A stretch of DNA of 64,000 bases from Apoderus coryli (GCA_911728435.2 OU452207.1:15091682-15155681); one strand, 5' to 3'; shown: positions 1 to 11,489, counted from the first letter of the stretch. Numbers and translations: made by a program. The notes: generated by a model from the letters alone, not told the origin.

Positions 1-4
1 TTAA

Positions 5-112
5 ATCGTCAAAAAACTGTCACCCTGGACATATCAGCTCTCAAATTCCGATGATGGGTACGGTGGCGTTTGGAACGTTAAGGATTTAAAGCCTTATAGA
101 GAACTGACCTAG
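5..112 (+). pseudogene. C-terminal tail of a Ty3/gypsy pol (integrase end), cut by the window edge
   Basis: The plus-strand frame running from base 5 to the TAG at 110-112 encodes about 35 residues with a KLSPWTYQLS stretch and a VWNVKDLKPY stretch. This is the usual look of the extreme C-terminus of gypsy-type integrases, just before the stop codon. A polypurine tract and an LTR follow at once, which supports the reading. The rest of the element lies left of the window. The assignment rests on motif feel and on position next to the LTR. Confidence 0.6.
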
Positions 113-178
113 TATTGATTATGTCTCCGGACTCTTTCCGAAAGATTTCGGTGAAATCTTTTAAAGGTAGGGAGGATT

Positions 179-471
179 TGTAATGGTTCAAATTCTGCTC
201 CCTTATTTATTTTATAAAGCGTAGAAATTTCCTTGTATTTGTCAACAAAAAAAATTTTTTTGTATAGCTATACCTATTTCTTGATATGTGCTTCGCACGG
301 AAAAGGGATCGATGAGAAAGCAAGTACTGATAGTCAGTATCCAGCTAAATGTCATAGGTGTTTCATTTGCGTTCGTATTTTTCGATAATTACGTACTATA
401 TACGAATTCATATATTGTATCAGTATAGTGATGTATAGGTAGTGAAGTTGAGTTTGGTTGATACAATTACA
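179..471 (+). repeat. 3' LTR of the truncated gypsy element
   Basis: A purine-rich tract (166-178, ending AGGGAGGATT) precedes TGTAAT at 179. A matching ATTACA ends at 471, so the 293-bp block has a perfect 6-bp terminal inverted repeat beginning TG and ending CA. This is the expected arrangement polypurine tract-LTR after the pol stop at 112. The partner 5' LTR and the target duplication are outside the window, so the right border is inferred from the inverted repeat alone. Confidence 0.6.
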
Positions 472-1467
472 GCTTATTGCTGGATTCATTAACACATTAA
501 GTGCCATAGCTGGTAGCAAACAAAGAAAGTTCCTTATGGAAACTTGAATGTTAAGTACTTAAAAGCCACACAACATCCACGGCTTCTTTTTTTGTTCCTT
601 TTCTTTGCCGTCCTATTTTCTCCTTTGATGGATGTATCATCCGTTGGACACATGATTTGATGTAACCAAATTTGCTTAGTGAATGGTTACTTACTTTGCT
701 GAAGCGGTCTGAACTTGTTAAGAGTTTAATCCAGGACTGTGCCACCACCGCAGGGAAGTAAATTTTGTGTTATACTATCAAAAATCGAGTTAACGAGCAA
801 TTGTGCATAATTTTCCGTTTTTTTTTTGCTCATAATTTCCCCTTCTGATTTAATAATACATTAATATTTAATAACAACTTTGATTGAGTGACAAAAAAAA
901 ATATATATAATAAATAATAATAAATATAATATAATATAAAGTATATCTATAAGTAAGCAACATAAAGGCAAAATTCTAATAATTTATAAAATTAATATTC
1001 TCTTCTACTTGTTTATATAATAATTTTTTTTTAAATAATGAATTAATAATTCGTCATTTCGTTTATGGTAATTTTATTACTGTTATTTTATTTGGAGTTG
1101 ACTCTAAGTGAGAGTTAATATTTATTAACATTATCTACTTGAATTGAAATTCAATCTCGTTGTTTTCAAGGATATATCAGGCTTTAAAATTTATTTTGTA
1201 TTTACAAATTGTAAATCCATTGCGACGATCGTGATCACGAGGGTTGTTGGGATAAGTAGATGCTACTTAATGTGTAATGTAATTAAAGACAATTGCATCG
1301 TATTATTAATACCTGTACATATTGTAGGAAATATATGTATGACCCTATACAATATATATGATTATTATAAAATATAGAGGTATGATTGTTAGGAAAATAT
1401 AGTTGTCAGTTGAAATAAAATAAATAATAAAGAAGTTGTCAGAACCACTGCTCAAGTTATTTAAATA
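472..1467. other. AT-rich sequence without recognisable gene
   Basis: I see no supported coding region here. Short open frames (551-748 minus, 1144-1377 plus) lack family motifs. The stretch 890-1040 is very AT-rich with TAATAA-like runs. Confidence 0.5.
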
Positions 1468-1470
1468 TAA

Positions 1471-3882
1471 CACAGGCCAACACACATTTTGGTGCCTGCG
1501 ATTTTTTAACTGTTCCTGAGTAATTTTTGGATGCAGAATGTAAAAAGGTTCTCAGATTTTGTCTATCAGATCTAGTTTTTGAGATTTTTTAAAAAATTGT
1601 GTATATAATTTACGTTATAACTGTTATAATATATAATATTACTATTGACAGTTAAAAAAAACAAAGACACATGGATTTAAGTATTTATTGCAAAAACTTA
1701 ATTTACATAATTACATTAGTCACTAATCACATAAAAATTTTCTTTTATACGATTTTCTAGAATGGAGTTTACTAGGGCAGTCTCGCTGAAGGCTCCAGCA
1801 GTAGTCCGCCATCATGTGGCTATCCCATCGTCCTTGATAACGATCTTCCATAGTTTTAATATCCTGGTGGAATCTTTCCCCCTGTTCTTCACTACAATCA
1901 CCTAAGTTTTCTGGAAAACGATCTAGGTGGCTGTGGAGGTAGTGAACTTTTATACTCATGTTACAGCCGAGAATATTAAAATTTGAAAGCATAGTTTCCA
2001 CTAATTCTACGTAATTGTCTGCTTTATGATTGCCAAGAAAATTTTGTACTACTTGAACAAATGAACTCCAAGCGTTAGATTCAGTCTCGTTCATTGATGT
2101 GGTGAATTGTGGATCTTTAACAAGTTGCCTTATTTGAGGACCATCAAATATACCAGCTTTTAGTTTTTCCGTGCTAATGCCAGGAAATTTACGTGACAAA
2201 TACCCAAAACAATTTCCATCTCGATTTAAGGCCTTCACAAATTGCTTCATTAGGCCTAGCTTGATATGCAAGGGCGGAAGTAAGATTTTTTCTCTTGAAA
2301 CCAAAGGTTCGTTGATCACGTTTTGTATTCCTTGAATCATGACATCTCTTGAAGGCCAATTTTTGTTAACCCAGTGCTCATTTTTAGCTCTGCTGTCCCA
2401 AAGGCACAAAAAACAAGGATATTTTGTATAACCACTCTGCTGTCCAAGGAGGAAGTTAATCATTTTTAAATCAACACAAATTGACCACTGATGTTCTTCG
2501 TATTTAATTTTTCTCAAAACTAATGCTATTGTTTCATATTCTTCCTTCATGGTAGTAGAATGACCAATAGGAATTGAGCCATATTTGTTACCGTTATGTA
2601 AAAGAACACATTTTAAACTACGTTTTGAACTGTCAATAAAAAGGCGCCAATCATCTGGAGTGTATTCAGGCAAACCCATTTTTTCTAAGAGCCCTTTTAT
2701 ATTGTTACAGAATACCAAGTCATTTTCCTGAGTGAAAAAAGGCAGCAGATCCTTATCTCTTTTACGATAAAATGTAATATTAGTACCTCGACAAAGTAGA
2801 TTTTTTTCTTTTAATCTGGATGCAAGTAATTCAGCGGATTCCTTTGAGAGATTCAGGTCTCTTATAAGATCGTTTAGTTCTTCTTGATTGAAACACTGCG
2901 GAGTTGCTAAATCTGCTTCAAAATCGCTGTCGTTTTCTGATTGAATTCTTTTAACTTCGTCAGACGTTGATGTTTCTGTATCATCTTCTGTCAGTTTGGG
3001 TAGACTGCTGAATGATGGAACGGGTATTTCTTCCGAATGCACTACAGGCCTTCTTGCAGAATCTAGATCAGGATATGTCCATTTGTGTCTATTGTTTCTA
3101 TTTATGCCTTTAATATTAACGAGACAAAAATAGCAGTCGTCATGATGGTTCCGCGGTTCTCTCCAAACCATTGGTACACCAAACTTTAGGCACTTCCTCT
3201 TTCCAGTTGTCCACTGTCGCAAATGTTCAACACATGTTTTACATATGAAATGTGGGGCCCAAGATTTATCTTGATCTCCTAAATGAACGCCAAAATAGGC
3301 AAGATAAGCTCTTTTCACAAAGTCAGAAATCCTTTTTCTGCTCTCTTTCAAAGTGTATTCACCACACACATAACAAAAAACATCGGGATGATTTACACAG
3401 GTACGTCTGCTTGTGGATGCCATTGTTTCAGTTTAGTGTCTTGATACTACAAAACGACCAAAATTTACACAAAATGATAGCACAACTTTACTTGGGAAAA
3501 CTCAGTAATATACTAAATCAAGTACAGCCAAACAGGTATAGAAGGATCGGGTCATAGGCAATTACAGGTATAAAAGTAATTAAGAGCATTGTATTGAGTA
3601 GTTCCTAGTATAGGAACATTGGGTCAGGGACAATTCCAGGTATCCATTTGGCTAATTAGATTCTGGGAAATTCCTATTTTGACGATTAAGTACATATTTA
3701 TCTCTTTATTTGTTGTCCTTTATCAGAAAAAAATATATCATTTAACCTGTAACGTGTATCTCAAAAACTAGAGCTGATAGAAAAAATCTGGTGGCATTTT
3801 TGGAATCAGCACATTAAAAACATCTAAAATCAGATGTTAGATTTCTGGCACCAAATTTTTTTTTTCATTTTGTTGGCCTGTG
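1471..3882 (-). mobile_element. DNA transposon with CACAGGCC ends, long TIRs and a 3-bp TAA duplication
   Basis: The left end starts CACAGGCCAACA at 1471 and the right end is its complement, finishing TGTTGGCCTGTG at 3882. The similarity continues inward for about 120 bp on each side (to about 1595 and from about 3757), including TTTGGTGCC and a CTCTAGTTTTTGAGAT-like block. TAA flanks both ends (1468-1470 and 3883-3885). CAC-type ends with a 3-bp duplication fit the CMC group (CACTA/Chapaev-3), which is inference. The element holds one intact open frame on the minus strand and no other gene. Confidence 0.75.
1723..3423 (-). CDS. DDE-like transposase of the CACAG-ended transposon (566 aa, intact)
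   Basis: The ATG at 3423 opens 566 codons without interruption. The N-terminal 100 residues carry spaced CxxC pairs (C17/C20, C61/C64, C97/C100), likely zinc-binding DNA recognition. A charged linker (about 125-175) follows. The rest reads like an RNase-H-fold transposase: LFIDSS with D264, SICVDLK with D318, then a CxxC (C337/C340) and LPPLH (H386), and SEEQGERFH with E512 or E513. A C-x2-C...H insertion between the second Asp and the Glu is known in several eukaryotic DDE superfamilies, including CMC. I recognise the family as a common 'uncharacterized' insect protein; the catalytic assignment is mine. Its place between TIRs argues that it moves this element. Confidence 0.65.
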   Translation of the reverse strand: MASTSRRTCVNHPDVFCYVCGEYTLKESRKRISDFVKRAYLAYFGVHLGDQDKSWAPHFICKTCVEHLRQWTTGKRKCLKFGVPMVWREPRNHHDDCYFCLVNIKGINRNNRHKWTYPDLDSARRPVVHSEEIPVPSFSSLPKLTEDDTETSTSDEVKRIQSENDSDFEADLATPQCFNQEELNDLIRDLNLSKESAELLASRLKEKNLLCRGTNITFYRKRDKDLLPFFTQENDLVFCNNIKGLLEKMGLPEYTPDDWRLFIDSSKRSLKCVLLHNGNKYGSIPIGHSTTMKEEYETIALVLRKIKYEEHQWSICVDLKMINFLLGQQSGYTKYPCFLCLWDSRAKNEHWVNKNWPSRDVMIQGIQNVINEPLVSREKILLPPLHIKLGLMKQFVKALNRDGNCFGYLSRKFPGISTEKLKAGIFDGPQIRQLVKDPQFTTSMNETESNAWSSFVQVVQNFLGNHKADNYVELVETMLSNFNILGCNMSIKVHYLHSHLDRFPENLGDCSEEQGERFHQDIKTMEDRYQGRWDSHMMADYCWSLQRDCPSKLHSRKSYKRKFLCD

Positions 3883-3885
3883 TAA

Positions 3886-5069
3886 TAGTTATAAATTACA
3901 AAACATATTTACCTTATTTTGATTATTCAGATTCTGAAATATAGAGCTTGGATATTCTATTATTTCGTTTAATTAAGTATCATAAAGTGTGTATTATCTG
4001 AACATGATGTGAAATTTCAATATACGAGGATTATGCCACAATTGACTAGTATCATTAAGTTCAATCACGCCAAGTTACTCTTAAATTTAATCATAAATTC
4101 ATAGATACCTAATCGGTTATATCACTATAAATAAATTAAATAACTAAAATTAAGTATCATAACAGTTTCATTAGTGAAGGATATTCAAAGTTTTCTTTTT
4201 TGAGTTCGGAGTTTGGTCTCCTGCTATCATTATTAAATTTTGACATATTTTGAAATTAAAAATCAGGAACTTAGTAGATTTTTTTGTCAGGGTTTAGTAG
4301 CCGAATTCTGAATAGCGTTTCGGGGATTTATTTGAATAAGGTTACTGGCGCCCAGGACTGTAGGGTCCACTTGTGTGCAGTCCTGCTACCGCACGACCAC
4401 TCCCGCTGTAGCTACCGAGGTAAGTAATTCCCCTTGTACATCATCCTAAGGACCACTTAACATCGTGAGGGTAAGATACTTCATTTCCTAACCTCACCAC
4501 AATCGGAAATGTTACACCACTTATGTACCTTTTTCTTAAAATTAGTTTGAAACAAGATTTGTTTTAAATCGTCTGGAAGCATATTATAGAGTGTCGGTGT
4601 CACATATAGCAGTGAGCGTTGACCTAAAGTTTAATCAATCATTTTTCTTACTTGGCTTATTATACTATTCAGGATGTATCGTATGAGTTTATTTACATAA
4701 ATTCCACATTTAGGTGCTAAAAAAAAGGAATAATCATAAAATCACGTATCATATTTCACAAATTGCTTATTATCTCAAAACTCTGTATTTTCAGATACGA
4801 CTTCCTGCCTTAGCAGGGCAGTACTTATATATTCAATAAAAAATCAGTCAAATATTTAGCTGTATGTAAAAACACATGACATATTTTATTTTTAGGGGGT
4901 CAGTCGCCAAGGGATCCAAGTAATAAAAAGTAAATATTTTTTTTTTATATATCGTATCTTACAATCGTTCAACCAATTCTGATTTTATAAAAATGTTTTA
5001 TAAAATTAGTTATTTAGGAGTTGCAAATTAATTACAATTTAATAGTAAAATATATTTAATGTTTATCTT
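3886..5069. other. Unannotated spacer
   Basis: No coding segment or element end could be identified. A GC-richer patch at about 4340-4430 stands out from AT-rich surroundings but has no recognisable tRNA-like boxes. Confidence 0.4.
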
Positions 5070-6275
5070 GCCAAATTAATCCTCACAATTTCTGATAGTG
5101 CTGTCTTTGTCGTCGAAAATCTGCAAAAAATGACCGCTATCTATGTTTAACTTAAAGCTGCACCGAACGTGCAGCCGCAGGTCTGTCTATATAGAAAATT
5201 TGTTTTTTGCTGCATCCCAACGGGTACTTATCAAGGGGATTAATTGCGGTCTTACTATTTTATTAATTAATTTAATTACATCTACACCGTTAATATTGTG
5301 TGCGATGCAGAGGGCTATTCACAAACATATGATCACATCCATCCATCTGACGGCTTTCATGACACTGTCACTTTAGGTTATTATCACTTTCTCAGTAAAA
5401 TTACTTTAAATACACAATGACAACTTCTAAATTTACTACAACTATATGGAATAACCATTTTATAACACTACAATATACAACATGTTGATAGAAATTGATC
5501 TTAAACATGAAAATATTGCCGAAAACTTTTAGACTATTAATGTAAACAAAGAAAATAATAAACTATTTGACACAAGCAATTTGTCTGTCGTGTTAGAAAA
5601 ACCATCTTACCAAATTGTGACGTGAAACTAGAGGTGTCAACTAAACTAAAATAATTGACACCAACGTTCAAATAGAGAGATATGGTAGTCCTAAAAAATA
5701 ACGTCACCTATGATGACAATCATATTATAGGCAGCCATTTTTAGGCTAGCAGATTTAAAATACCTATCTAATATATTTATAGTAGGTATTTAGTATAAAA
5801 TTTCATAGGGTTATTGAATCTGCCAAGTGGATTTATTATTTAAATTAAGTATTTATCAGATTATAACAACATTATATAATAAGCAGCATGTACAGGGTGA
5901 TGAAAAAAAAAATTAATTAACCGACATTTAACACATTTTCTAGATTGCATCGAATAAATTTTAAATGTTTAGAAATGTTTAGCATACACATTAAATTTAT
6001 ATGTGAGTCAAAAATGTATTTGTTTATTTTTTTTAAGATCAAAAAAGTAATATTTTGAATAATCTTTTGATTTAGATTTGAATTCATCATTTCTTTACCG
6101 TGTAACTATAAGCTCGTAGAGGTGATCTACGGTGTAACTCAAAAATGTTTCTATTTTTCTTCAATATTTTTAGGAGATATATAGATTTTTGATTTTTTTT
6201 TATAACCCTCAATGACTTTTGTCATAGATAAAACTACCAAAAAACGACTGGGAAATCACGCAGTGATTTCTTGTT
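5070..6275 (+). repeat. Copy A of an unclassified interspersed repeat ending in a hairpin
   Basis: The stretch from AATTAATCCT near 5072 to the hairpin at 6252-6270 matches, in reverse complement, two blocks further right (46905-48235 and 49140-50210). Shared landmarks include CTGATAGTGCTGTCTTTGTC (about 5093), the ACAAATTGCTTGTGTCAAAT-type block (about 5570), the TAGAGAGATATGGTAGTCC block (about 5673) and the terminal GAAATCAC-GCA-GTGATTTC stem. No protein-coding frame is supported, so it looks non-autonomous. A rolling-circle (Helentron/DINE-like) origin is possible because of the 3' hairpin, but the diagnostic termini are not clear. Confidence 0.6.
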
Positions 6276-6349
6276 TTAAATATAAAATAATAAAATATAT
6301 AGGGTGTGACAAGTTTATACATTTAAAACAAATGTAATTAAAATTATCT

Positions 6350-7217
6350 TTACAGTTCGCCATTGTTTGCTTCTTGGCCTCCATCGGGATTTAACGATTT
6401 GTAAAACTGGTGATGCACTTCTGGCATATACGATAAAAGTTGCATGATGTTATTGTATTTGCCAATTTTTATTGTTGGGGGATTCTTGTAAAGTACCGGT
6501 AAAACCATTACCATTTTTGCAGGTCTACCCCGCGTAGTCAGGTTTTTCGAAAATTCAATTATAGCTTTCTTGATAACTGCAAATCTTGGTCGCATTCCAT
6601 GAAAGAATGTCCGGAAACCAGAAAATGATGATCCACACTTTGAATATGTATATACTGTACAATATACATCCAAAATTTTAATATATTTTTATTTTTGTTT
6701 TGTCCACCGCAGTTATCGCCAAAAGCATCGATGTGAGTCACAGTTTTAGGCAAACTCTCAATATATTTTAACAAACATGACACGACTTCTTGAGAACCTT
6801 TCGAGCCTTCAGCTTCATGCCATATATACATTTTTGCGAATCCAGACGCTAAATCATGGATGCACAAGTTGTAAGTCCATAGCTGGCGTAAATAGCAAAC
6901 CTTGCTACAGGTCAAGTGTGGCGTGGGCAAAGTCTTTTGCAAATCAAAACAAATAGCACGCTTTTCTGGACACTCTTTAGCAGATTCTTTTGACATATTT
7001 TTTAAATTTTTAGCTGCCTGAGCTTGTCGTAGATGAAGTTCGTGTTCTTTGGAAATACGAGACCGCTCTTCTGTCTCACCATCGAAACCCTGTTTTTGTA
7101 TACTGTATATGTCACACTTTGAACATGTATCCGTATGAGGGCGGTGAAAAACTAAGTTAAAATGAGTATTAAAAACGTTACGATATTTGCTTAAGTTTAA
7201 CGGTTGAACCTCCCCTT
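6350..7217 (-). pseudogene. DUF7869-type protein remnant, frameshifted, 5' end missing
   Basis: The minus-strand frame from 7217 reads through a PHTDTCSKCD segment (about 7105-7140), a long helical stretch, CFDLQKTLPTPHLT, YLRQLWTYNLCIHDL, YIWHEAEGSKGSQE, GDNCGGQNKN and SGHSFMECDQD. This is the standard order of the DUF7869 family common in insect genomes. A frameshift near 6600-6640 moves the rest to another frame, ending LSYMPEVHHQFYKSL before the stop at 6350. The conserved acidic positions in CIHD, GDNC and CDQD suggest an RNase-H-like transposase, which is inference. The 5' part is absent: the frame abuts the polypurine end of gypsy-1. A second copy lies at 62247-63150. Confidence 0.65.
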
Positions 7218-7245
7218 ACAAAAATCGAGAAATAATTTTCAAAAC

Positions 7246-8451
7246 TCAAAACTGTACTTGCAACCTATCCGGTTGTTTTCTTAATCTCTTTCCTTTGCGG
7301 GAAATATCTTCAGAGTTTTGCAAATCATCTTCCGACTCACTGTCAGAAATTAAAAGTTCTGAATTTTCAAGAATCTCTTTAAAAATTTTATTTGCAACAT
7401 TTTTGGATATTAAATCTTCACTTTCACTGATGATTTCATTAACATCACTTCTATTAGGAGTAGGTTTAATACAATTTTCAATTCCAAAAGCATTAAATTC
7501 TAAAATTTGATTTAGATGTCGGTGGCAAGTCAAATTTAGTTCAGGTACGAAAATTACATACGATCTTGGACCAATTTGTTTTTTTATCAAACCTTTTATC
7601 CATTTAGTTTTTAGACCCCTATAATCTCTAACTAAAACACAGTCACCATTAAAAAAATCCTTTTTTCGTTTTCCAGGATAATACTTTTGTTGTTGTTCAA
7701 AACTAGATTTTACCTTCCGCGAAATGTTATTGCTAATGCTATTTGTTTTATCTGGTATATTTTCTGGTTTAATTAGATCTAATCTAGTTCTAAGTGGCCT
7801 ACCCAACATCAAACGCGCTGGCGATTCACCGGTACTACAATGTTCTGTATTTCTATAAAGCAATAAGAAGTTATTTAACTCAAACTCTGACAAATTACTG
7901 CTTTGACTTATATTATTATAAATATTATAAGAACTCTTCATAGACTTAATAATAAATTGCTTAACGGTTTTTACGGAATTTTCGGCAGCGCCATTTGAGG
8001 CTAGGTAAAATGGTGGAGATGTCACATGATTGATTCCGTTATTTATTAAAAATGATTGAAATTCTTGTGAAGTGAATGATTTACCATTATCTGAAACAAT
8101 TGTATGAGGCAACCCAAACTGAGCAAATAGCCCCCGTAACTTTTGAATAGTTGTAGATGAATTAATTGAATTCATAAAAAATACTTCTAACCACTTAGAT
8201 AATGCATCAACAACAACAAAAAACATCTTACCGTTTATTGGTCCTAAAAAATCTATATGAAGACGTTCCCATACTGCATTGGGAACTGGCCAAGGCGTCA
8301 ATTCGGTTTTAGGCGGATTTTGACGACAACTTGTACATGCTATACAATTTTTACACATTTGCTCAATATCATCATTTAGCGATGGCCACCAAATATATGA
8401 CCTAGCCAGTGATTTCGTTTTTACAATGCCCATATGATCTATGCAATTCAC
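7246..8451 (-). pseudogene. Gypsy-1 integrase part of pol
   Basis: This 401-codon frame carries integrase, which inserts the element's cDNA into host DNA. Visible are the zinc-binding Cys pair (CKNCIACTSC), then the catalytic core with D in HIDFLGP, D in IVSDNGKSF and E in SNGAAENSVK, so the DDE triad is present. The C-terminus is acidic and ends in a basic KRLRKQPDRL segment. It overlaps the upstream pol frame by 50 bases, and the shift falls within the His part of the HHCC zinc finger. This points to a small indel rather than a natural gene border. Apart from that break the domain looks intact. Confidence 0.85.
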
Positions 8452-10684
8452 TTAAAATATTTTTTCTTAAATTCGCAGGAACTATTACCCGATAACCCCA
8501 CAACAAAATGTCATTTTCTATACCAAGCTCAAATCGTCTCCTATAGTACGATTTCAAGTCAGGATCATACTGTTGTGGCCATCCATTAAGAACACATTTT
8601 AACAATTTGCTTAATATCGGGTCATTTTTTGTACTTTCTTTCATCATTTTAACATTTATAGGTAAATCGTTTTTTTCTGTAAGATAATTTAAAGTAAGAA
8701 ATACGTCACAGTCACCCTTATCCGTAATATCCATTGGTAACCTCGACAGAAAATCCGAGCAGTTCATTTTAGTATTAACGTACTGAATGTCAAAATCGTA
8801 AGAATATAAAAACAAAGCATATCTTTGCAGCCTATTTGCTGTCATGACAGGTAAACTCTTTTTTGAACCAAAAATAGAAATTAGAGGTTGGTGATCACAT
8901 TTCAATAAAAATTTACGCCCCCATAAATATGAGTGAATTTTTTTTACTCCAAACACAATCGCCAACGCTTCCCTATCAATTTGACTGTAACGCTTTTCTG
9001 CATCAGACAAAACACGCGATGCAAAAGCAATGGGTTTTTCTACCCCACTTGGATACAAATGCGATAATGTGGCACCTAATTCATAGGACGATGCATCTAC
9101 TGTCAATATTACATCTACGTTAGGGTTATAATGTGCCAAAACTTGCGGAGAAACTATAATTTTTTTTATTTCATCAAATGCCTCATCGCAATGTTTTGTC
9201 CACACAAAAACTTTATCCTTTTTTAATAAATCATAAAGGGGTTGTAAAATATCTGAAATATTTTCAATAAATCTATGATAATATTGAATAGCGCCTATAA
9301 AAGCTTTCACCTGAGTAACTGAAGAAGGTTTAGGAATATTTACAATAGCCTCAATTTTTTTAGGTGACTTATGCAATCCATTTTTATCGATGACATGCCC
9401 TAAATATTCAACAGAATCTTGAAAAAATATACATTTTTCTCTTCTTATTGTCAAACCACAATCTCGTAATCTTTTTATTACCTCTTCTAATCGTACAATA
9501 TGTTCTTGTTCATTTGACCCCGTAATTAAAATATCATCCAAAAAACAACAGACACCCGGTATATCACCCAACAGTTGTTCAATAATTTGTTGAAATAAGC
9601 CCGGACCTGAACTTATTCCAAATGGTAGTCGATTATAAATATAAACACCCTTATGAGTTGATATAGCCGTAATTTTCTTTGTTTCTTCATCCAACGGAAT
9701 TTGTTGATAAGCAAAAGTTAAATCGATTTTAGAAAATGTTAAACCATTAGAAAGTCTCGCGAACAAATCTTCTATTTTCGGTATTGGATAACGACAAATA
9801 TGTATATACGGATTAATTGTAATTTTGTAATCCCCACATATTCTAACACTTACCCCATCTTCTTTTAAGACTGGCACTATAGGTGTACCCCATTCCGAAT
9901 ATTGCACAGGTTGCAAAATCTCCATTTTTACCAATTTCTCTAATTCTAGTTCGACTTTCTCTCGTAATGCATGTGCTATCGGTCTGTGTTTTAAAAATCT
10001 TGGAATAGCACCATCTTTGAGTTTAATGGATAACTTACCCTTATTAAATGTACCCAATTTATTTTGAAAAACTTCCGGATATTTGTTAATTAAACTCTCT
10101 ACAATGTTATTATTTCCTACATAATTCAGCTGTGTGAAACCTAAATTAAATTTTGAAATAAAATCCCTACCTAGCAGTAAATTATCGCCTCTACTAATAA
10201 CAAAAAAATCTAAAACTTGATTGAGACCGTTGTATTTGATATCAATATCAATTTTACCAATATAATTTATTTTATCTCCAACAAAAGTAACAAATGACAT
10301 TTCTGTACTCTTTAATGGTTTATCCTTAAAACATGTTTTCCAAAGACGTTCAGAAATTACTGATTTTGATGCACCTGAATCTATTTCTGCAGTAAACATT
10401 TGGTTATCCAAAAAAACCTCAATCATTATAGGATTTTCATTTATAGATTTTAAACAAAATAATGGTAAATCATTGTTAGTTTGTTTATTTACATTTTTAC
10501 TGATTTTACTACCTACCATTTCAATACTATGTTGCATACTATTATCTATAATTTGATCATCTATAAAATTTAGAGAACGATTTTTATTTTTTTTACACAT
10601 ATTTTTCAAATGTCCTTTAATCCGCATATGTGGCAACAATATTCGCGATAAAAACATCGGACACTTTCGTGATTTCCACCGCAC
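8402..10684 (-). pseudogene. Gypsy-1 pol: protease, reverse transcriptase, RNase H
   Basis: This 760-codon frame begins within the second zinc knuckle (KGHLKNMC). It contains an aspartic protease (AEIDSGASKSVIS), the RT palm with FSKIDLTFAYQQ and the active-site box CFLDDIL, and RNase H (LTVDASSYELGA, REALAIVFGVKK, KCDHQPL). It converts element RNA to DNA in cytoplasmic particles. The frame ends early in the integrase zinc finger, where a frameshift moves the sequence to 7246-8451. All catalytic boxes are in place, so the copy is structurally young but not translatable as one protein. Confidence 0.85.
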
Positions 10685-11376
10685 ACACTACACAAACACA
10701 ATGGTTGGTTTCGTACCCCCGATGTAGATGGTTGTGGTTGTAAGGTGGCACCACCTTTGAATCTTCTGCTCCCCCGATTCTGATACTGCTGATAACGGAG
10801 ATGGTTGATATCAGCCTCCTTTTTAATTTGCTGAGAAGGCAGCCCAAATCCATGTTGAGCTGATTCCGTCATTAATGCACACTTAACTGCTTGTTCAAGA
10901 GTTATACTTTCATCTTTTAGAAACATGGCGTCTAATATTTTTCCTTGCCCGAACCCGCATATGAACTTATTGCGCAAAATATTATCTAACATATTTCCAA
11001 ATTTACAATATGTTGCCAGCCGTCTTAATCGCACAGCGTATTCTTGGATACTTTCGTTACATAGTTTTGTTGCTGCATAAAATTTGTAACGTTCTGCGAA
11101 AACAGCTCGTTCTGGTTTATAGTGGTTTTCTAAAAGTGCAACTAATTCACCAAAGTTTTTGCTTTCTAGCTTCTCCGGCACACATAAATCTTCCAACAGG
11201 GCAAACGCTACCTGATTAAGACTATTCAATAACAACGCACCTTTTATTTTTTCATCCGTGACTCCATTTGCAACAAACAGTGACTTCAAACGTTTCACGT
11301 GTATCCCAAAATCGTGAACATCTGGGTTAAATTCGGTTTGTATACCAAACTGCACACCCGTGGATTGTTCAGCCAT
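10606..11376 (-). pseudogene. Gypsy-1 gag (capsid and nucleocapsid)
   Basis: The ATG at 11376 opens 256 codons. Residues of about 20-180 form the helical capsid-like region typical of insect gypsy gag (ALLLNSL, YAVRLRRLATYCKFG). A CCHC-type knuckle (CSVCGGNHESVRC) follows, then the start of a second (CHICG). The second knuckle is completed in the pol frame, so the break at about 10615 lies inside a zinc knuckle. One missing base would explain it; a programmed frameshift is less likely because the knuckle itself is split. Confidence 0.8.
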
Positions 11377-11474
11377 TTTAAAGTCCTTGAACGTTGAATA
11401 TTCAATTTTATATTAACGATTATTTACACTATTCAGTCGTTATTAAACTATTCACTGTTTTACTATTACGCCAT

Positions 11475-11489
11475 CATCCTTGTCGCCAA
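11475..11489 (-). other. Gypsy-1 primer-binding site
   Basis: On the minus strand TTGGCGACAAGGATG directly follows the CACA end of the LTR (which begins TG at 11490 in plus orientation). TGGCGAC-type sites at this position are usual for insect gypsy elements. The priming tRNA was not identified. Confidence 0.6.

Noticed and set aside
551..748. 65-codon minus-strand open frame
   Set aside because: No domain, composition or context supports it; lies in unannotated AT-rich DNA.
1144..1377. 77-codon plus-strand frame with hydrophobic stretches
   Set aside because: Looks like chance translation of AT-rich DNA; no ATG in good context, no neighbours.
3252..3557. Plus-strand frame opposite the DDE-like gene
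   Set aside because: Antisense shadow of the 5' part of the intact transposase.
4340..4430. GC-richer patch considered as a tRNA-derived SINE head
   Set aside because: No A or B box and no cloverleaf could be drawn.
5143..5376. 77-codon plus-strand frame
   Set aside because: Falls inside repeat copy A; the frame is not kept in copy C.
5070..6275. Helitron identity for the hairpin-ended repeat
   Set aside because: A 3' hairpin exists, but no CTRR end, no TC start and no AT host-site junction could be shown.
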